In this document: piece after piece, positions 1 through 9,168 of the stretch
Numbering within the stretch: the first letter of the stretch is position 1
Layout: each line of letters opens with the position of its first letter
Program-made: the position numbers and the translations under genes
The notes under the pieces: model-generated
Told to the model about the DNA's origin: nothing
What the model saw: only the letters and a program-made list of their open reading frames with translations
Databases searched by the model: none
Assembly (NCBI GenBank): GCA_025370845.1
Contig: JAMXFF010000057.1
Coordinates: 1-44,273, forward strand
Length of the DNA stretch: 44,273 nucleotides
Source of the DNA: Laspinema palackyanum D2a
GTDB lineage: Bacteria; Cyanobacteriota; Cyanobacteriia; Cyanobacteriales; Laspinemataceae
Direction of reading: 5' to 3'

Positions 1-84
1 TCCTCCCCGACCCGGACTGGAAAATGGCCCCTAATGCTTACCAGATTTGAGTTTCAGAAGTTAGCTTGATGCGTATGCCCCCAA

Positions 85-103
85 CCCCCCTTATTAAGGG
101 GGG
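85..103. repeat. C6/G6 hairpin of the CCCCCCTTAAGAAGGGGGG family
   Basis: Six C and six G flank TTATTAA, giving a perfect short hairpin downstream of the permease stop. The same motif recurs at 17458-17476, about 29930-29947, 30084-30103 and about 30602-30620, always between genes. It could work as a bidirectional terminator, but the copy number says dispersed repeat first. Confidence 0.7.
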
Positions 104-131
104 CTTAAGTCAAGAAATTTATGCAAGAGGT

Positions 132-959
132 TTAATGTTGAGAATGTTCCGCCCAGGGGGTGACTTGTTTGGATAGGGTTTTAAAGGCTAAATCTAGGAG
201 TAAGCCGATCGCCCCAATTACCACAATCGTCACTAAGACGCGATCGGTTTGCACAAACCGTTGCGCCCGGGCTATTCTAAATCCTAACCCGCGATCGGCT
301 GCAATTAATTCAGAAATCACTAAGAAATTCCAAGCCCCTGCTATATTCACCCGCAAGGTATCTAAAATACTGGGCACGGATGCGGGTAAAATCACTCGCC
401 ATAAAATATGCCATCGGTTTGCACCTAGGGTATAAGCCGCATTCAGCAGTTCATTGGGAATAAATTTGACTGCATCGGCAATCATGATGGCATTATAAAA
501 GACAATGCCTAAAAAAATAATCACAATTTTGGCACTTTCTCCCAGTCCAAACCAGACAATGATTAAGGGAATAAATGCTGCCACAGGCATATACCGGACG
601 GTTCCCACAATCGGGCTAAATAAACTATCCATGCTGTAAAAGGTTCCCATTGCAATGCCGATGGGAATGCCAACGGCAGCCGCTGCAAAAAATCCGGCAG
701 CGACGCGCAGGAAACTGGCAACTACATCCCCCCATAAGTTCTCTTGGGCAAACATTTGAATGCCTGCACTAAAAACATCGGTGGGCGTGGGCAATAGCAT
801 CGGTGAAATCCATCCGCCATAGCTTAAAATAGACCAAACTGCGAGGGGAATCGCTAGGGCGCTGATGGCTAACACAATCCGGAGTCGGTAAGGAAATCCT
901 TGCCGAATGCTCCAAAATATGGAAGGCTTAAGATAGGGTTTAGGCGATCGCGGCTTCAT
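132..959 (-). CDS. ABC transporter permease, SsuC/TauC/NrtB type
   Basis: Inner-membrane permease (275 aa, normal for the family) of an importer for nitrate, sulfonate, taurine or similar small anions. It has about six hydrophobic segments, the first near residues 28-47, and the cytoplasmic EAA loop that contacts the ATPase around residues 173-195 (NAAYTLGANRWHILWRVILP). The ATG at 959 fits family N-termini. Its likely partner ATPase is encoded divergently 311 bp away, whereas such genes are usually co-transcribed. No substrate-binding protein gene lies in the window, so the substrate cannot be named. Family assignment is secure from the EAA motif; anything finer is inference. Confidence 0.9.
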   Translation of the reverse strand: MKPRSPKPYLKPSIFWSIRQGFPYRLRIVLAISALAIPLAVWSILSYGGWISPMLLPTPTDVFSAGIQMFAQENLWGDVVASFLRVAAGFFAAAAVGIPIGIAMGTFYSMDSLFSPIVGTVRYMPVAAFIPLIIVWFGLGESAKIVIIFLGIVFYNAIMIADAVKFIPNELLNAAYTLGANRWHILWRVILPASVPSILDTLRVNIAGAWNFLVISELIAADRGLGFRIARAQRFVQTDRVLVTIVVIGAIGLLLDLAFKTLSKQVTPWAEHSQH

Positions 960-1102
960 CTTTCAGTCTCTCGTCGCAATGAATCCTGTTTACTCTATCG
1001 CAGTTGCTATCCCCACGATGGCGATCGCCCAAGGGTTAAAATAACTTTACAATTGCGGCGCGCCAACTTTTTTTTAAAAAAATGTGCCGCAGCTTGTTTT
1101 TT

Positions 1103-1181
1103 GTGATAATATATATGATAATGAGAGTGGTGACTAAAATTTTAAAACAAGCACCACTCTCATTATCTCATATATTATCAC
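1103..1181. repeat. 30-bp near-perfect inverted repeat between divergent ABC genes
   Basis: Arms at 1103-1132 and 1152-1181 pair over 30 bp with only a small GA/TA shift in the middle, around a 19-nt A/T-rich loop. Further out, GC-rich blocks (GGCGCGCC near 1038 and CGCCGCGCC near 1221) and homopolymeric T/A runs are also roughly mirrored, so the whole unit could span about 1030-1245. It sits upstream of the ATPase start and could be a miniature element, an operator for the divergent genes, or a structured leader. Only the inverted repeat is certain. Confidence 0.75.
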
Positions 1182-1270
1182 GAACCGCTAGGTTTGCAAC
1201 CCCAACCTCAAAAAAAAATCGCGCCGCGCCCCAAAATTTTATTTTAAATAACCAAACTGCAATTAATCAA

Positions 1271-2044
1271 ATGAACCAAGCCGCCCCCGAACTGGATTCC
1301 CCCAAACTCGAAGTCAAAGGACTTTATAAAACCTTCGATCGCCTGGTGGTATTAGAGAATATCAACATCCACCTTAAAGCCAATGAGTTTGTCTGTATCG
1401 TCGGGGCATCTGGGTGCGGAAAATCCACCTTATTAAACATTATAGCAGGATTAGCAACCCCCACATCCGGGACCGTGCTGATTGATGGCGAACCCGTCTT
1501 AGGACCCGGGTGCGATCGCGGGATGATTTTCCAGAACTACTCCTTATTTCCCTGGCTAACCGTTAGCGATAATATTGGATTTGGGCTATCCCTCAAAGGC
1601 ATCACCAAAGCAGAACGACAGGAGAGAATTCACTACTACTTAGAAGTCGTCGGATTGAAAAAATTTAGCAACGCCTATCCCAAACAACTCTCTGGCGGAA
1701 TGAAACAACGAGTGGCGATCGCCCGTGCCTTAGCCAACGAACCCGAAGTTTTACTCATGGATGAACCCTTTGGTGCCTTAGATGCCCAAACCAAAGAACA
1801 GATGCAACAATTCATGATAGAACTCTGGTCAAAAACACAAACCACAATATTAACCATTACCCACGACATCGAAGAAGGAATCTTTCTCTCCCAACGGATG
1901 TATGTCATGTCTCCCCATCCCGGAAAAATCCAAGAAGAAACCGCCATTCCATTACCCAGCGATCGCCATTTAGACCTCAAACTCACCCCAGAATTCATAG
2001 AAATCAAACGCCACCTCATTCAAACCCTCCGTGAAAATCCGTGA
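1271..2044 (+). CDS. ABC transporter ATP-binding protein, SsuB/TauB/NrtD type
   Basis: Cytoplasmic ATPase (257 aa) of a nitrate/sulfonate/taurine-type importer. Walker A is GASGCGKST, the signature is LSGGM, Walker B is VLLMDEP with D-loop GALDA, and the H-loop is TITHD. The Q-loop region reads MIFQNYSLFPWLTV, typical of the family. The reading frame is open back to 1082, but that stretch encodes the large inverted repeat and low-complexity sequence, so the ATG at 1271, just before the conserved LEVKGLYKTF block, is the better start. It very probably works with the divergent permease. Its stop is only 2 nt from the convergent queG stop. Confidence 0.9.
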   Translation: MNQAAPELDSPKLEVKGLYKTFDRLVVLENINIHLKANEFVCIVGASGCGKSTLLNIIAGLATPTSGTVLIDGEPVLGPGCDRGMIFQNYSLFPWLTVSDNIGFGLSLKGITKAERQERIHYYLEVVGLKKFSNAYPKQLSGGMKQRVAIARALANEPEVLLMDEPFGALDAQTKEQMQQFMIELWSKTQTTILTITHDIEEGIFLSQRMYVMSPHPGKIQEETAIPLPSDRHLDLKLTPEFIEIKRHLIQTLRENP

Positions 2045-2046
2045 AA

Positions 2047-2994
2047 TCAGTGGTTACCTCCCCTCTTAATCTCCTCTAAATTCGCCCCAGCATTCCGCCT
2101 CCACATCTCCGGTTTAATCCGACGCAACGCCGACGCCCGAAACCTGCGGTCCCACTCCTCCTCAGAAATATCCGCTAACTCTGCCAGAGTCGGGGAAACA
2201 TTCTCAGGATAGGGTTGAAACTCAGCAACATCCGTCGGTTGAGCAAAGCGTTGATTCCAGGGACAAACATCCTGACAAATATCACAACCAGCAACCCAGC
2301 CGCTTAAGTGAGGTTGAATGGAGTCGGGCAAGGTTTCCGAACGGTTTTCGATGGTATGATAGGCGATGCACCGATTAGCATCCACTACAAAGGGTTGCGC
2401 GATCGCCCCCGTAGGACAAGCCTGGATACAACGGGTACAAGTGCCGCAATGAGAAGTATGAGGAGAATCGGGGGTTAAGGGTAAATTCGTGAGAACTTCT
2501 CCCAGAAAAATCCAGGAACCGTATTGTCGAGAAATCACATTCCCATTTTTAGCAATCCAACCGATTCCCGCCCGTTGTGCTAACACTTTGTCCGGTACAG
2601 GGCCGGTATCTGCATAATAGCGGGCTTGAATATCTGAATTGTGCCCTTGCAGCCATAAAGTGAGGGCTTTGAGCTTTTTATGCATGATTTTATGATAGTC
2701 CCGCCCCCAGCCATAACGAGAGATTTTGGCATAACTGGGGTCTTGGGGATGTTGATGTTCGGTGTAGTAGTTGAGGGCGACACAGATCGCGGATTGGACA
2801 TCGGGCATGACTTGGCGGATATCCTGGCGTCTGGGATTGTTCATCCAATCCATGTCAGCCTGATAGCCTTGGGCTAACCACTGTTGTAAGGCGGCGACAG
2901 GGGCGGGGTCTGGGGGGTCGATCGCCGCGATGCCGACTTGATGAAATCCCAATTCTTGGGCTTTGGCTTTAATTTGGCTGGGGGTGGGGTTCAT
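2047..2994 (-). CDS. queG: epoxyqueuosine reductase QueG
   Basis: Cobalamin- and Fe-S-dependent enzyme that reduces epoxyqueuosine to queuosine in the wobble position of tRNA. Two 4Fe-4S cluster motifs are clear: [16 protein letters not shown] and [11 protein letters not shown], the ferredoxin-like module of the family. The N-terminal part ([13 protein letters not shown]) matches the usual start. The frame extends to a GTG at 3060, but the ATG at 2994 puts the family's N-terminal motif near the beginning and gives a normal 315 aa. No Shine-Dalgarno is obvious at either site. Convergent and almost touching the ABC ATPase gene; no other queuosine genes nearby. Confidence 0.92.
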   Translation of the reverse strand: MNPTPSQIKAKAQELGFHQVGIAAIDPPDPAPVAALQQWLAQGYQADMDWMNNPRRQDIRQVMPDVQSAICVALNYYTEHQHPQDPSYAKISRYGWGRDYHKIMHKKLKALTLWLQGHNSDIQARYYADTGPVPDKVLAQRAGIGWIAKNGNVISRQYGSWIFLGEVLTNLPLTPDSPHTSHCGTCTRCIQACPTGAIAQPFVVDANRCIAYHTIENRSETLPDSIQPHLSGWVAGCDICQDVCPWNQRFAQPTDVAEFQPYPENVSPTLAELADISEEEWDRRFRASALRRIKPEMWRRNAGANLEEIKRGGNH

Positions 2995-3424
2995 GGCTAG
3001 ATTTCGGAGTGAGTGAATGCGATCGCTGGCGGGGCGATCGGCTGGAATGAAGACAGTCACCGTGGTTGGGGACTCTCATTACTCTAGGTTAAGACAATGA
3101 TTGGTAATTCTGATTGTCGAAGGGTTGTTATTTGTAAAGAAATGTTACATAATGGGAGTCAAGAAAGGAAAAGCAGAAGCAACAGCAATCCGCTTACTGG
3201 CTTAATTCCCCTGGTTGGTGGCAGAACCTCCACGGCGAAGACTCTTTAAATTTTAAACTCTGTAAGTTTTTATTGATATAAGTTTTTCCAACGTTCTTGC
3301 CTCTCCCTAGGCAAACACCTATCTGGCTTGTGGAAGTTTTGGTTTTCTTCCGCAGCCCGATTTTTTTTGTTGACCTAGAATTATAATGGTTATTACTTGA
3401 ATTCAAAATTTTTAGGAGAAAATT

Positions 3425-3871
3425 ATGACAAATTTAGAAACCCTAACCGAGAGTAATTCTAACTCGAATCGGGATAATTCTATGTCCGAAGGAGGAAGTC
3501 AAAAAGAGTTTCCGGGAACAATTCAGCAGTATTTTAATGGGTTGAATGAAGGGGAGTTTGAATCAGTCAGTTGTTTATTTGCACCAGAGGGGGAATTGCG
3601 GCCACCGTTTGAGGAACCTCTGGTGGGACCGGAGGCGATCGCAGCCTATTTAGAAGCGGAAGCTAAGGGAATGAAACTATATCCGCGATCGGACTTTCAG
3701 GAATCGGTTGAAGAGGGGAACCAGCATTTTGAAATCCGGGGACAGGTGGAGACAGCCTTTTTTAAAGTGAATGTTGCCTGGTTTTTCGTCCTCAATCCAG
3801 AGGCCGAAATTCTCAGCGTCCGGGTCAAGTTGTTGGCATCGTTGAAAGAGTTGGTCAATTTGAGACGGTAG
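3425..3871 (+). CDS. OCP C-terminal-domain homologue (CTDH), NTF2-fold carotenoid carrier
   Basis: A 148-aa NTF2-fold protein. From about residue 35 it follows the C-terminal domain of the orange carotenoid protein: QYFNGLNEGEF, the diagnostic LRPPFEEPLVG..AIAAYL, VNVAWFFVLNPE, and the closing LLASLKELVNL. From memory of OCP, Tyr201 and Trp288 hydrogen-bond the keto-carotenoid; the Y of QYF and the W of VAWFF are their apparent equivalents and both are kept. The TPWFG loop of OCP is shortened here (TAFFKVNV). CTDH proteins take up carotenoid and hand it to helical carotenoid proteins; no such partner is in the window. The N-terminal 30 residues are Ser/Asn-rich. AGGAGA lies 7 nt before the ATG. 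A generic SnoaL-like protein is the alternative. Confidence 0.8.
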   Translation: MTNLETLTESNSNSNRDNSMSEGGSQKEFPGTIQQYFNGLNEGEFESVSCLFAPEGELRPPFEEPLVGPEAIAAYLEAEAKGMKLYPRSDFQESVEEGNQHFEIRGQVETAFFKVNVAWFFVLNPEAEILSVRVKLLASLKELVNLRR

Positions 3872-3975
3872 GGGATGGGGAGGATGGGGAGGATGGGGGA
3901 GATGGGGAGGATGGGGGAGATGGGGAGGATGGGGGAGATGGGGAGGATGGGGGAGATGGGGAGGATGGGGGAGAG
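3872..3975. repeat. G-rich 9-bp tandem repeat (VNTR)
   Basis: Starts at the base after the CTDH stop. About eleven 9-bp units alternate between TGGGGAGGA and TGGGGGAGA. A sister array (28567-28647) follows the purK stop and another sits at 44145-44195. Runs of four to five G make G-quadruplex formation possible on this strand. Long open frames through it, on either strand, are simply the repeat being read. Confidence 0.9.
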
Positions 3976-4053
3976 AGAATCTTTAAAATGTTTGGGGTAT
4001 TCCAACAAATAAATTATTCCAATCCGATTGTTAAGAATCTACTTTACTCTAGT

Positions 4054-4071
4054 AGCCTGCGTAGGCAGGCT
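4054..4071. repeat. AGCCTGC/GCAGGCT palindrome in a gene-free stretch
   Basis: A 7-bp perfect stem around GTAG, followed by TTTGTCTGCAAACGC, resembles dispersed cyanobacterial repeats. It is the only structure seen in the 3976-4289 stretch, which otherwise shows no convincing gene. Confidence 0.5.
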
Positions 4072-4289
4072 TTGTCTGCAAACGCCCCACCCTTGAGGGT
4101 GCGGGTTTTGGATATTTTATTTTTTGGAATTCTTAGACATAGAATGCACCCCTTTTTCGAGGGGAGGGCGAGAGGGAACGTCAAGGGGCGATCGCCTAGA
4201 GAGTAGTGAAGGAGAGAATCCTTGCCGCATGAACGGACGATCGGAACCCCGCAAAAAAATAGAGCGATCGCCGTTCCACAGGTAATCGC

Positions 4290-4715
4290 TTACGCTTTTT
4301 GTTCCGACATACTCGCTTCCAACTTCAGACAGTTACGACCATCAATTTGGAGACTGTACTCCACCCGATCCATCAGCCGATTCATGATTAACCAGCCATA
4401 ACCGCCATCGGGCATTTGTTCCGGGACTGGGGCCATATAGGTCGATAAATCGTACCCTTTGCCGTGATCCCAAACTTCCAGGGCGATATCCCGTTCCTTG
4501 AGTTCCAGACGAACCAGGACCGGGAGATTGGGTTGATCCCGGTGAGCGTGACGCACCACATTAGAATAGGCTTCCGCCAGAACTAAACGTAAGCGATTCG
4601 ACTGACGGGGCCACTCAATATGATCTCCAAGCTCCATTTCCAGACAGCCCAAAAGCCAGTTTTCAACAATCGTTAAAAACCGCAAGTCGCTTGGGACGTG
4701 CAACTCAGTTCTCAT
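4290..4715 (-). CDS. RsbW/SpoIIAB-like anti-sigma regulatory kinase (HATPase)
   Basis: A 141-aa GHKL-type ATPase of the serine-kinase anti-sigma class. The N-box is LAEAYSNVVRHAHRD (Asn52), the G1 box is VWDHGKGYD and the G2 box GGYGWLIMNRLMD. In partner-switching systems such kinases phosphorylate a STAS anti-anti-sigma protein and bind a sigma factor or other target. It starts 3 nt after the stop of the upstream REC-GAF-PP2C phosphatase gene, so the two are almost certainly translated together as opposing kinase and phosphatase. No STAS protein is encoded nearby, so the substrate is unknown. Confidence 0.88.
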   Translation of the reverse strand: MRTELHVPSDLRFLTIVENWLLGCLEMELGDHIEWPRQSNRLRLVLAEAYSNVVRHAHRDQPNLPVLVRLELKERDIALEVWDHGKGYDLSTYMAPVPEQMPDGGYGWLIMNRLMDRVEYSLQIDGRNCLKLEASMSEQKA

Positions 4716-4718
4716 TGC

Positions 4719-6386
4719 TTACAGAACCTCCAGAGAAAGTATAGTTTGGTCATCTTCCTGCTCTTGAGCAATCTCGCGGACGCGAGCTAATAAGTGATTG
4801 AGGTCGAGGGGATGATTTTCCTGACCGATCAACTGCCAGAGACCCTCTTGTTCCAACATCGACCCCTTATGGTGTCCAATAGAGGAGTCGGGATTGGTGA
4901 TGGTGGCCTCCGTGAGACCATCGCTCGTTAGCAGAAAAACTTCCCCTGGATTTAACTCCATGCTCCCCACCTTGCCTCTCCAGACGGGCAGAATTCCCAA
5001 AGGAATGCCCCGAGCTTTGAGGAAATTGGGTTCGACGGTGGCTCGATCAGAAGAAGTTAACGTTTGATGAGACCAGACGAGGGGATAGATATGACCAGCA
5101 TTGGCATAGGCTAACTCTCTCGTCGAGGGGCGATAGCGAGCCACAACCATTGTAATAAAACAGTTGTTGCCCATTAGGTCATCGGCCAGAGCGCTGTTGA
5201 GGTTCATCATCACCGTTTCGGGTTCTGGCGAAGTTTCTTGCGCCAGTTCACGCCGCATCACCGAAATAGCACTCGCCATAAACAGCGCAGCGGGGACCCC
5301 TTTACCGGAAACATCACCGACAGCGACCCAGATATCACCTTGAGCATGAACATAGACCTCAAAGAAATCCCCACCGACGGCGCGAGCGGGATAGCAAGAG
5401 GCTTGAACCCGGGCGGTTTCAAATTCCGGCCAACTTTGCCGGAGCAAATTGGTTTGAATTTGACGAGCCACCTCTAATTCAGCCATCATTTGCTGGGCTT
5501 GCTCCTCAGTGCGCTGATAGAGCTTGGCTTGAGACAGCGCCAGGGCCGCTTGTTCGGTCACCCCTTCAATCAATTGGATATCTTCAGGAGACCAACTGGT
5601 GGCGCTGCCATCTTGGTAGACCGACATCACCGCGAGCAGATCCTTTTGGTAGCTCAGGGGAACAACCAAGCGAGTGGAATCCTTGCCATTGTTGTCTCCC
5701 TGAACTAATTGAGTCTGACGGCTTTCCAGGACCGTGGCAATGAGGGCATCCTCCTCCTCGGGTACATCAATGGAGCCTGTGTCGGGGTTCAGATAGGAAA
5801 ACGAGTCAGCCGTGAGGCGATCGCCCTCTACAGGTCGCAAAATGCAACGAGTCGCCTCAAAATTTTCGCCAACGGTTTCCACAATCGTCTGTAACATACT
5901 GCGGTAGTCCAAAGACTCCCGAATCGCGCTCATCACCGCATTAAATAATGCTTCCCGGCGTAGAGCGCGACGGAGGATATTTGTACTTTGCTTAACCACC
6001 TTGTAAGTTTCAGACGCTTGCTGAACCACCGCCTTTAATTCTTCAGGGTTCCAAGGTTTGGTGATGTACTTGAATACTTGGCCGGAGTTAATCGCCTCTA
6101 CCAGGTCCTCTACATCGGTGTAGCCGGTCAGTAGAATCCGAATCGTATCGGGAAACCGTTCTACCGTTTTACTGAGAAATTCTGTGCCATTCATTTCTGG
6201 CATTCGCTGGTCTGAAATAATCACGGCCATTTCGCCGCTTTCGTCCAGCTCCTCCAGAGCTTTAAACGCACTATCTGCTCGATAAACGTCAAAGTCCCGC
6301 CGAAACGTCCGGTATAGCAAGTCTAGGTTGTCGATTTCATCATCGACCACCATCAGTTTCAGCTTGCTCCCTTTTCCCCGACTCAT
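4719..6386 (-). CDS. Response regulator-GAF-PP2C (RsbU/SpoIIE-type) serine phosphatase
   Basis: A 555-aa signalling protein. An N-terminal receiver domain (about 8-120) has the acidic pair in VVDDE, phospho-acceptor Asp59 in SDQRMPEMNG, the Thr of LLTGYT and Lys110 in ITKPW. A GAF domain (about 146-290) precedes a short helical linker and a PP2C-like SpoIIE phosphatase domain (about 300-555) with metal-binding GGDFFEV and GDVSGKG. Phosphorylation by a histidine kinase presumably controls dephosphorylation of a phosphoserine STAS protein. The ATG at 6386 is preferred over an in-frame GTG at 6398. It is transcribed with the RsbW-like gene downstream. Confidence 0.92.
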   Translation of the reverse strand: MSRGKGSKLKLMVVDDEIDNLDLLYRTFRRDFDVYRADSAFKALEELDESGEMAVIISDQRMPEMNGTEFLSKTVERFPDTIRILLTGYTDVEDLVEAINSGQVFKYITKPWNPEELKAVVQQASETYKVVKQSTNILRRALRREALFNAVMSAIRESLDYRSMLQTIVETVGENFEATRCILRPVEGDRLTADSFSYLNPDTGSIDVPEEEDALIATVLESRQTQLVQGDNNGKDSTRLVVPLSYQKDLLAVMSVYQDGSATSWSPEDIQLIEGVTEQAALALSQAKLYQRTEEQAQQMMAELEVARQIQTNLLRQSWPEFETARVQASCYPARAVGGDFFEVYVHAQGDIWVAVGDVSGKGVPAALFMASAISVMRRELAQETSPEPETVMMNLNSALADDLMGNNCFITMVVARYRPSTRELAYANAGHIYPLVWSHQTLTSSDRATVEPNFLKARGIPLGILPVWRGKVGSMELNPGEVFLLTSDGLTEATITNPDSSIGHHKGSMLEQEGLWQLIGQENHPLDLNHLLARVREIAQEQEDDQTILSLEVL

Positions 6387-6398
6387 GCGATACCCCAC

Positions 6399-6736
6399 TT
6401 ACAGGCTATATGGATTCAGTGTGACTTGCGCCCTTGTACGGCTGTTTTCGACGGGCCGATCTCAATCGGGTGCCTAACGGGTTCAGAACACCACTGGCAA
6501 ATCACGCTTTGGGTAGGCATTCCTTTCTCTACAAAAGTACCCGGCGATCGGCAGGCACTAACGGGCTTTCCTCCGCTCAAATGAGCTTAACATAGAGAGC
6601 TGGCTTGTTAGCAGCCTGCAATTGAGTTCGGTCGATTTTTGAAAGACCGTCACTCTGTTGGGATGAGCTAGTGGGTCAGTCTTGCTGGCCCCTCCACACC
6701 CCGGTTGTCGGTCTTCACCTGGGGACCTGTGATCTC
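6399..6736. other. Gene-free stretch between rsmH and the phosphatase gene; possible folded RNA
   Basis: It holds the promoter region of the phosphatase operon (transcribed leftwards) and the 3' flank of rsmH. An inverted repeat AAGACCG (6643-6649) / CGGTCTT (6709-6715) encloses a GGTCAG/CTGGCC hairpin, giving a roughly 70-nt folded unit. No uridine run follows, so it is a weak candidate for a terminator or small RNA. No reading frame is convincing. Confidence 0.35.
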
Positions 6737-7645
6737 CTAGGTTAGATCCGGCTCAATGCGCTCGAATATTCTCAACTTGGCCGAGCGCGATCGCGAGTTG
6801 TTGGCAATTTCTGCTTCCCCTGGCGTGATCGGCTTTTTCGTCAGCACCTTCAAAAGCGGTGAATCCCGCATCCGATGCTTGACCAGTCGATCTTCTAGGC
6901 TATGAAAGCTAATAATACCGAGCCGTCCCCCCGGATGCAACCACAAGGGAGCCTTTTCTAAAAACGTTTCCAGGGCCGCCAGTTCCTCATTCACCGCAAT
7001 CCGCAAGGCTTGAAATACCCGGGTTGCTGGATGAATTTTCCCATTTCGGTACTTCCCAGGCACCGAAGAAGCCACTGCCGATGCTAACTGAGTCGTGGTT
7101 TCCAACGGACGCCGTTCCACAATTCTGCGTGCAATCCGACGAGAAAACCGCTCCTCCCCATAGCGATAAAAAATATCTGCCAACGCCACCTCATCCCAAT
7201 GATTAACAATTTCCTCGGCACTCAAATCCTGCCGTTCATCCATTCTCATATCCAACGGAGCCTCATACCGAAAACTAAACCCCCGTTCCGGGCGGTCTAA
7301 CTGGGCCGAACTCACCCCCAAATCCGCCACAATCCCATCAAACCGCAGCTCTTGGGGCTGATATTCCGCAAAATTTCCCTGCCAAAATGTCACCGCATCC
7401 CCATACTCCGCCAGCCGACTCCCTGCTGCATCCAGGGCGAGGCGATCGCGGTCGATCGCCACCAACTGCACCCCTGGGGCCGCCTCCAAAATCAACCGCG
7501 AATGACCCCCCCCACCCACCGTCGCATCCAAATAACGCCCTCCCGGACGGACTGCCAACCCTTCCACCACTTCCCGACTCAACACCGACAAATGGACAAA
7601 CCCCTCCGTTCCCTCCGGATTTAGACTCACTCCCTGATTTACCAC
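6737..7645 (-). CDS. rsmH: 16S rRNA (cytosine1402-N4)-methyltransferase RsmH
   Basis: SAM-dependent methyltransferase (MraW) that makes N4-methyl-C1402 in 16S rRNA. Motif I reads [12 protein letters not shown], followed by VAIDRD and [23 protein letters not shown], with C-terminal [18 protein letters not shown] and a closing [12 protein letters not shown]; all are family hallmarks. The frame is open to an ATG at 7684, but the preferred start is GTG at 7645: it has GGGAG 9 nt upstream and puts the conserved [11 protein letters not shown] block close to the N-terminus, giving 302 aa. Stand-alone, not in a dcw cluster, as is usual in cyanobacteria. Confidence 0.95.
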   Translation of the reverse strand: MVNQGVSLNPEGTEGFVHLSVLSREVVEGLAVRPGGRYLDATVGGGGHSRLILEAAPGVQLVAIDRDRLALDAAGSRLAEYGDAVTFWQGNFAEYQPQELRFDGIVADLGVSSAQLDRPERGFSFRYEAPLDMRMDERQDLSAEEIVNHWDEVALADIFYRYGEERFSRRIARRIVERRPLETTTQLASAVASSVPGKYRNGKIHPATRVFQALRIAVNEELAALETFLEKAPLWLHPGGRLGIISFHSLEDRLVKHRMRDSPLLKVLTKKPITPGEAEIANNSRSRSAKLRIFERIEPDLT

Positions 7646-7799
7646 GGACCCAATCTCCCTATAATGATGAAAGCAATGAAACAAAAAGAAACAATTGGCA
7701 AGCGAACTGCCTTACCCCGTCCCGATTTTAGATTGTAGAAAATCCTCGGCGGGCCGGTAGGGCCGACCAAATCTGTCTCAACAGGAGCACCCTGAATTT

Positions 7800-8993
7800 A
7801 TGGCACCACCAACCCGGATAGAAACCAGAACCGATCCCATGATTCTCAGCATGGGACCGCACCATCCCTCCATGCACGGGGTCCTGCGCCTAATCGTCAC
7901 CCTTGACGGCGAGGATGTCGTCGATTGCGAGCCAGTCTTGGGCTACCTGCACAGAGGCATGGAGAAAATTGCCGAAAACCGCACCAACATCATGTTCGTT
8001 CCCTACGTTAGTCGCTGGGACTACGCTGAGGGAATGTTCAACGAAGCGGTAACCGTCAATGCACCGGAGAAACTCGCCGACATCGAAGTTCCCCGACGTG
8101 CCAGCTACCTGCGGGTGATCATGCTGGAACTGAACCGACTCGCCAACCACCTACTCTGGTTGGGACCCTTCCTCGCCGATGTCGGAGCACTGAGTCCATT
8201 CTTCTACATTTTCCGCGATCGGGAAATGATTTATGACCTCTGGGAAGCCGCCACCGGGCAACGCATGGTCAATAATAACTACTTCCGCATCGGTGGCGTC
8301 GCCGCTGACATCCCCTACGGTTGGGTGGATAAATGCGAAGACTTTTGCGACTACTTCGATCCCGTCATTGACGAATACGAACGCCTAATCACCAACAACC
8401 CCATTTTCCGCCGCCGGATTCAAAACCTCGGGGTCATCTCCCGGGAAGAAGCCATCAACTGGGGTCTCTCCGGTCCCGTCTTGAGAGCATCCGGCGTCAA
8501 ATGGGACTTAAGAAAAGTTGACCATTACGAATGTTATGACGACTTTGATTGGGAAGTCTGCTGGGCTACCGAAGGGGACTGTTTAGCGCGATATACCGTC
8601 CGCATGGCCGAAATGCGCGAATCGGTCAAAATCCTCCGCCAAGCCTTAAAGGGTCTTCCTGGTGGACCTTACGAGAACCTAGAAGCCAAACGGATGATGG
8701 AAGGACCCAAATCCGACTGGAACGGATTTGACTATCAATTCATCGCCAAAAAGATTGCCCCGACCTTTAAAATTCCCGCAGGAGAGCATTATTTCCGAGT
8801 GGAAACCGGCAAAGGAGAAATGGGAATTTATCTCATTGGCAATGATAACGTCTTCCCCTGGCGCTGGAAGATTCGTGCTCCTGACTTCAATAATTTGCAA
8901 GTTTTGTCCTCTATTTTACGCGGTAACAAAGTCGCGGATATTGTGGCAATTCTCGGCAGCATCGACGTGATTATGGGTTCCGTTGACCGATAA
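7800..8993 (+). CDS. ndhH: NAD(P)H-quinone oxidoreductase subunit H (NdhH)
   Basis: The 49-kDa/NuoD-type core subunit of the thylakoid NDH-1 complex, which lines the quinone site and works in respiration, cyclic electron flow and CO2 uptake. 397 aa, essentially the cyanobacterial length. It opens with [13 protein letters not shown] and contains [39 protein letters not shown] and the C-terminal [23 protein letters not shown] stands 13 nt before the ATG. Arg52, in LHRG, appears to correspond to the arginine of mammalian NDUFS2 that NDUFAF7 dimethylates, and a MidA/NDUFAF7 homologue lies immediately downstream. Confidence 0.98.
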   Translation: MAPPTRIETRTDPMILSMGPHHPSMHGVLRLIVTLDGEDVVDCEPVLGYLHRGMEKIAENRTNIMFVPYVSRWDYAEGMFNEAVTVNAPEKLADIEVPRRASYLRVIMLELNRLANHLLWLGPFLADVGALSPFFYIFRDREMIYDLWEAATGQRMVNNNYFRIGGVAADIPYGWVDKCEDFCDYFDPVIDEYERLITNNPIFRRRIQNLGVISREEAINWGLSGPVLRASGVKWDLRKVDHYECYDDFDWEVCWATEGDCLARYTVRMAEMRESVKILRQALKGLPGGPYENLEAKRMMEGPKSDWNGFDYQFIAKKIAPTFKIPAGEHYFRVETGKGEMGIYLIGNDNVFPWRWKIRAPDFNNLQVLSSILRGNKVADIVAILGSIDVIMGSVDR

Positions 8994-9002
8994 GCGACAC
9001 CC

Positions 9003-9125
9003 GGCGGGGGTTCAAACCCCCGCCTAATAGCTAAAGTCGGTTAAAACCGACTAATAGAAATAAACCTCTCGTGTCATGGCTCTGCCGTGACACGCATTAT
9101 TTGCGGCTCTGCCGCCTAATTGCGG
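9003..9125. repeat. Composite hairpin repeat after ndhH
   Basis: Four successive hairpins: GGCGGGGG/CCCCCGCC (9003-9024), AGTCGGTT/AACCGACT (9035-9052), GTGTCA/TGACAC (about 9073-9095) and GCGGCTCTGCCGC (about 9103-9115). The first two modules, including the linker TAATAGCTAAAGTCGG, reappear at 32706-32752, so this is a dispersed REP-like family. The first hairpin could also terminate ndhH. Confidence 0.75.
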
Positions 9126-9168
9126 TAGGGAAAACAATCCCAACCCTACTCTTAAATACTAACTCAAA

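Noticed and set aside
1082-1270. Longer N-terminus for the ABC ATPase
   Set aside because: The extension is the translated inverted repeat and poly-A/T; family N-termini begin near the ATG at 1271.
3194-3406. 70-codon minus-strand frame upstream of the CTDH gene
   Set aside because: Low-complexity, Lys/Ser-rich, lies in the CTDH promoter region and has no family resemblance.
3697-4008. Minus-strand frame with PISPIL repeats
   Set aside because: Translation of the VNTR and antisense to the CTDH gene; no start site support.
9001-9030. GGTTCAAACCCCC resembling a tRNA T-arm
   Set aside because: It is the loop of a REP-like hairpin; no acceptor, D or anticodon arm is found around it.
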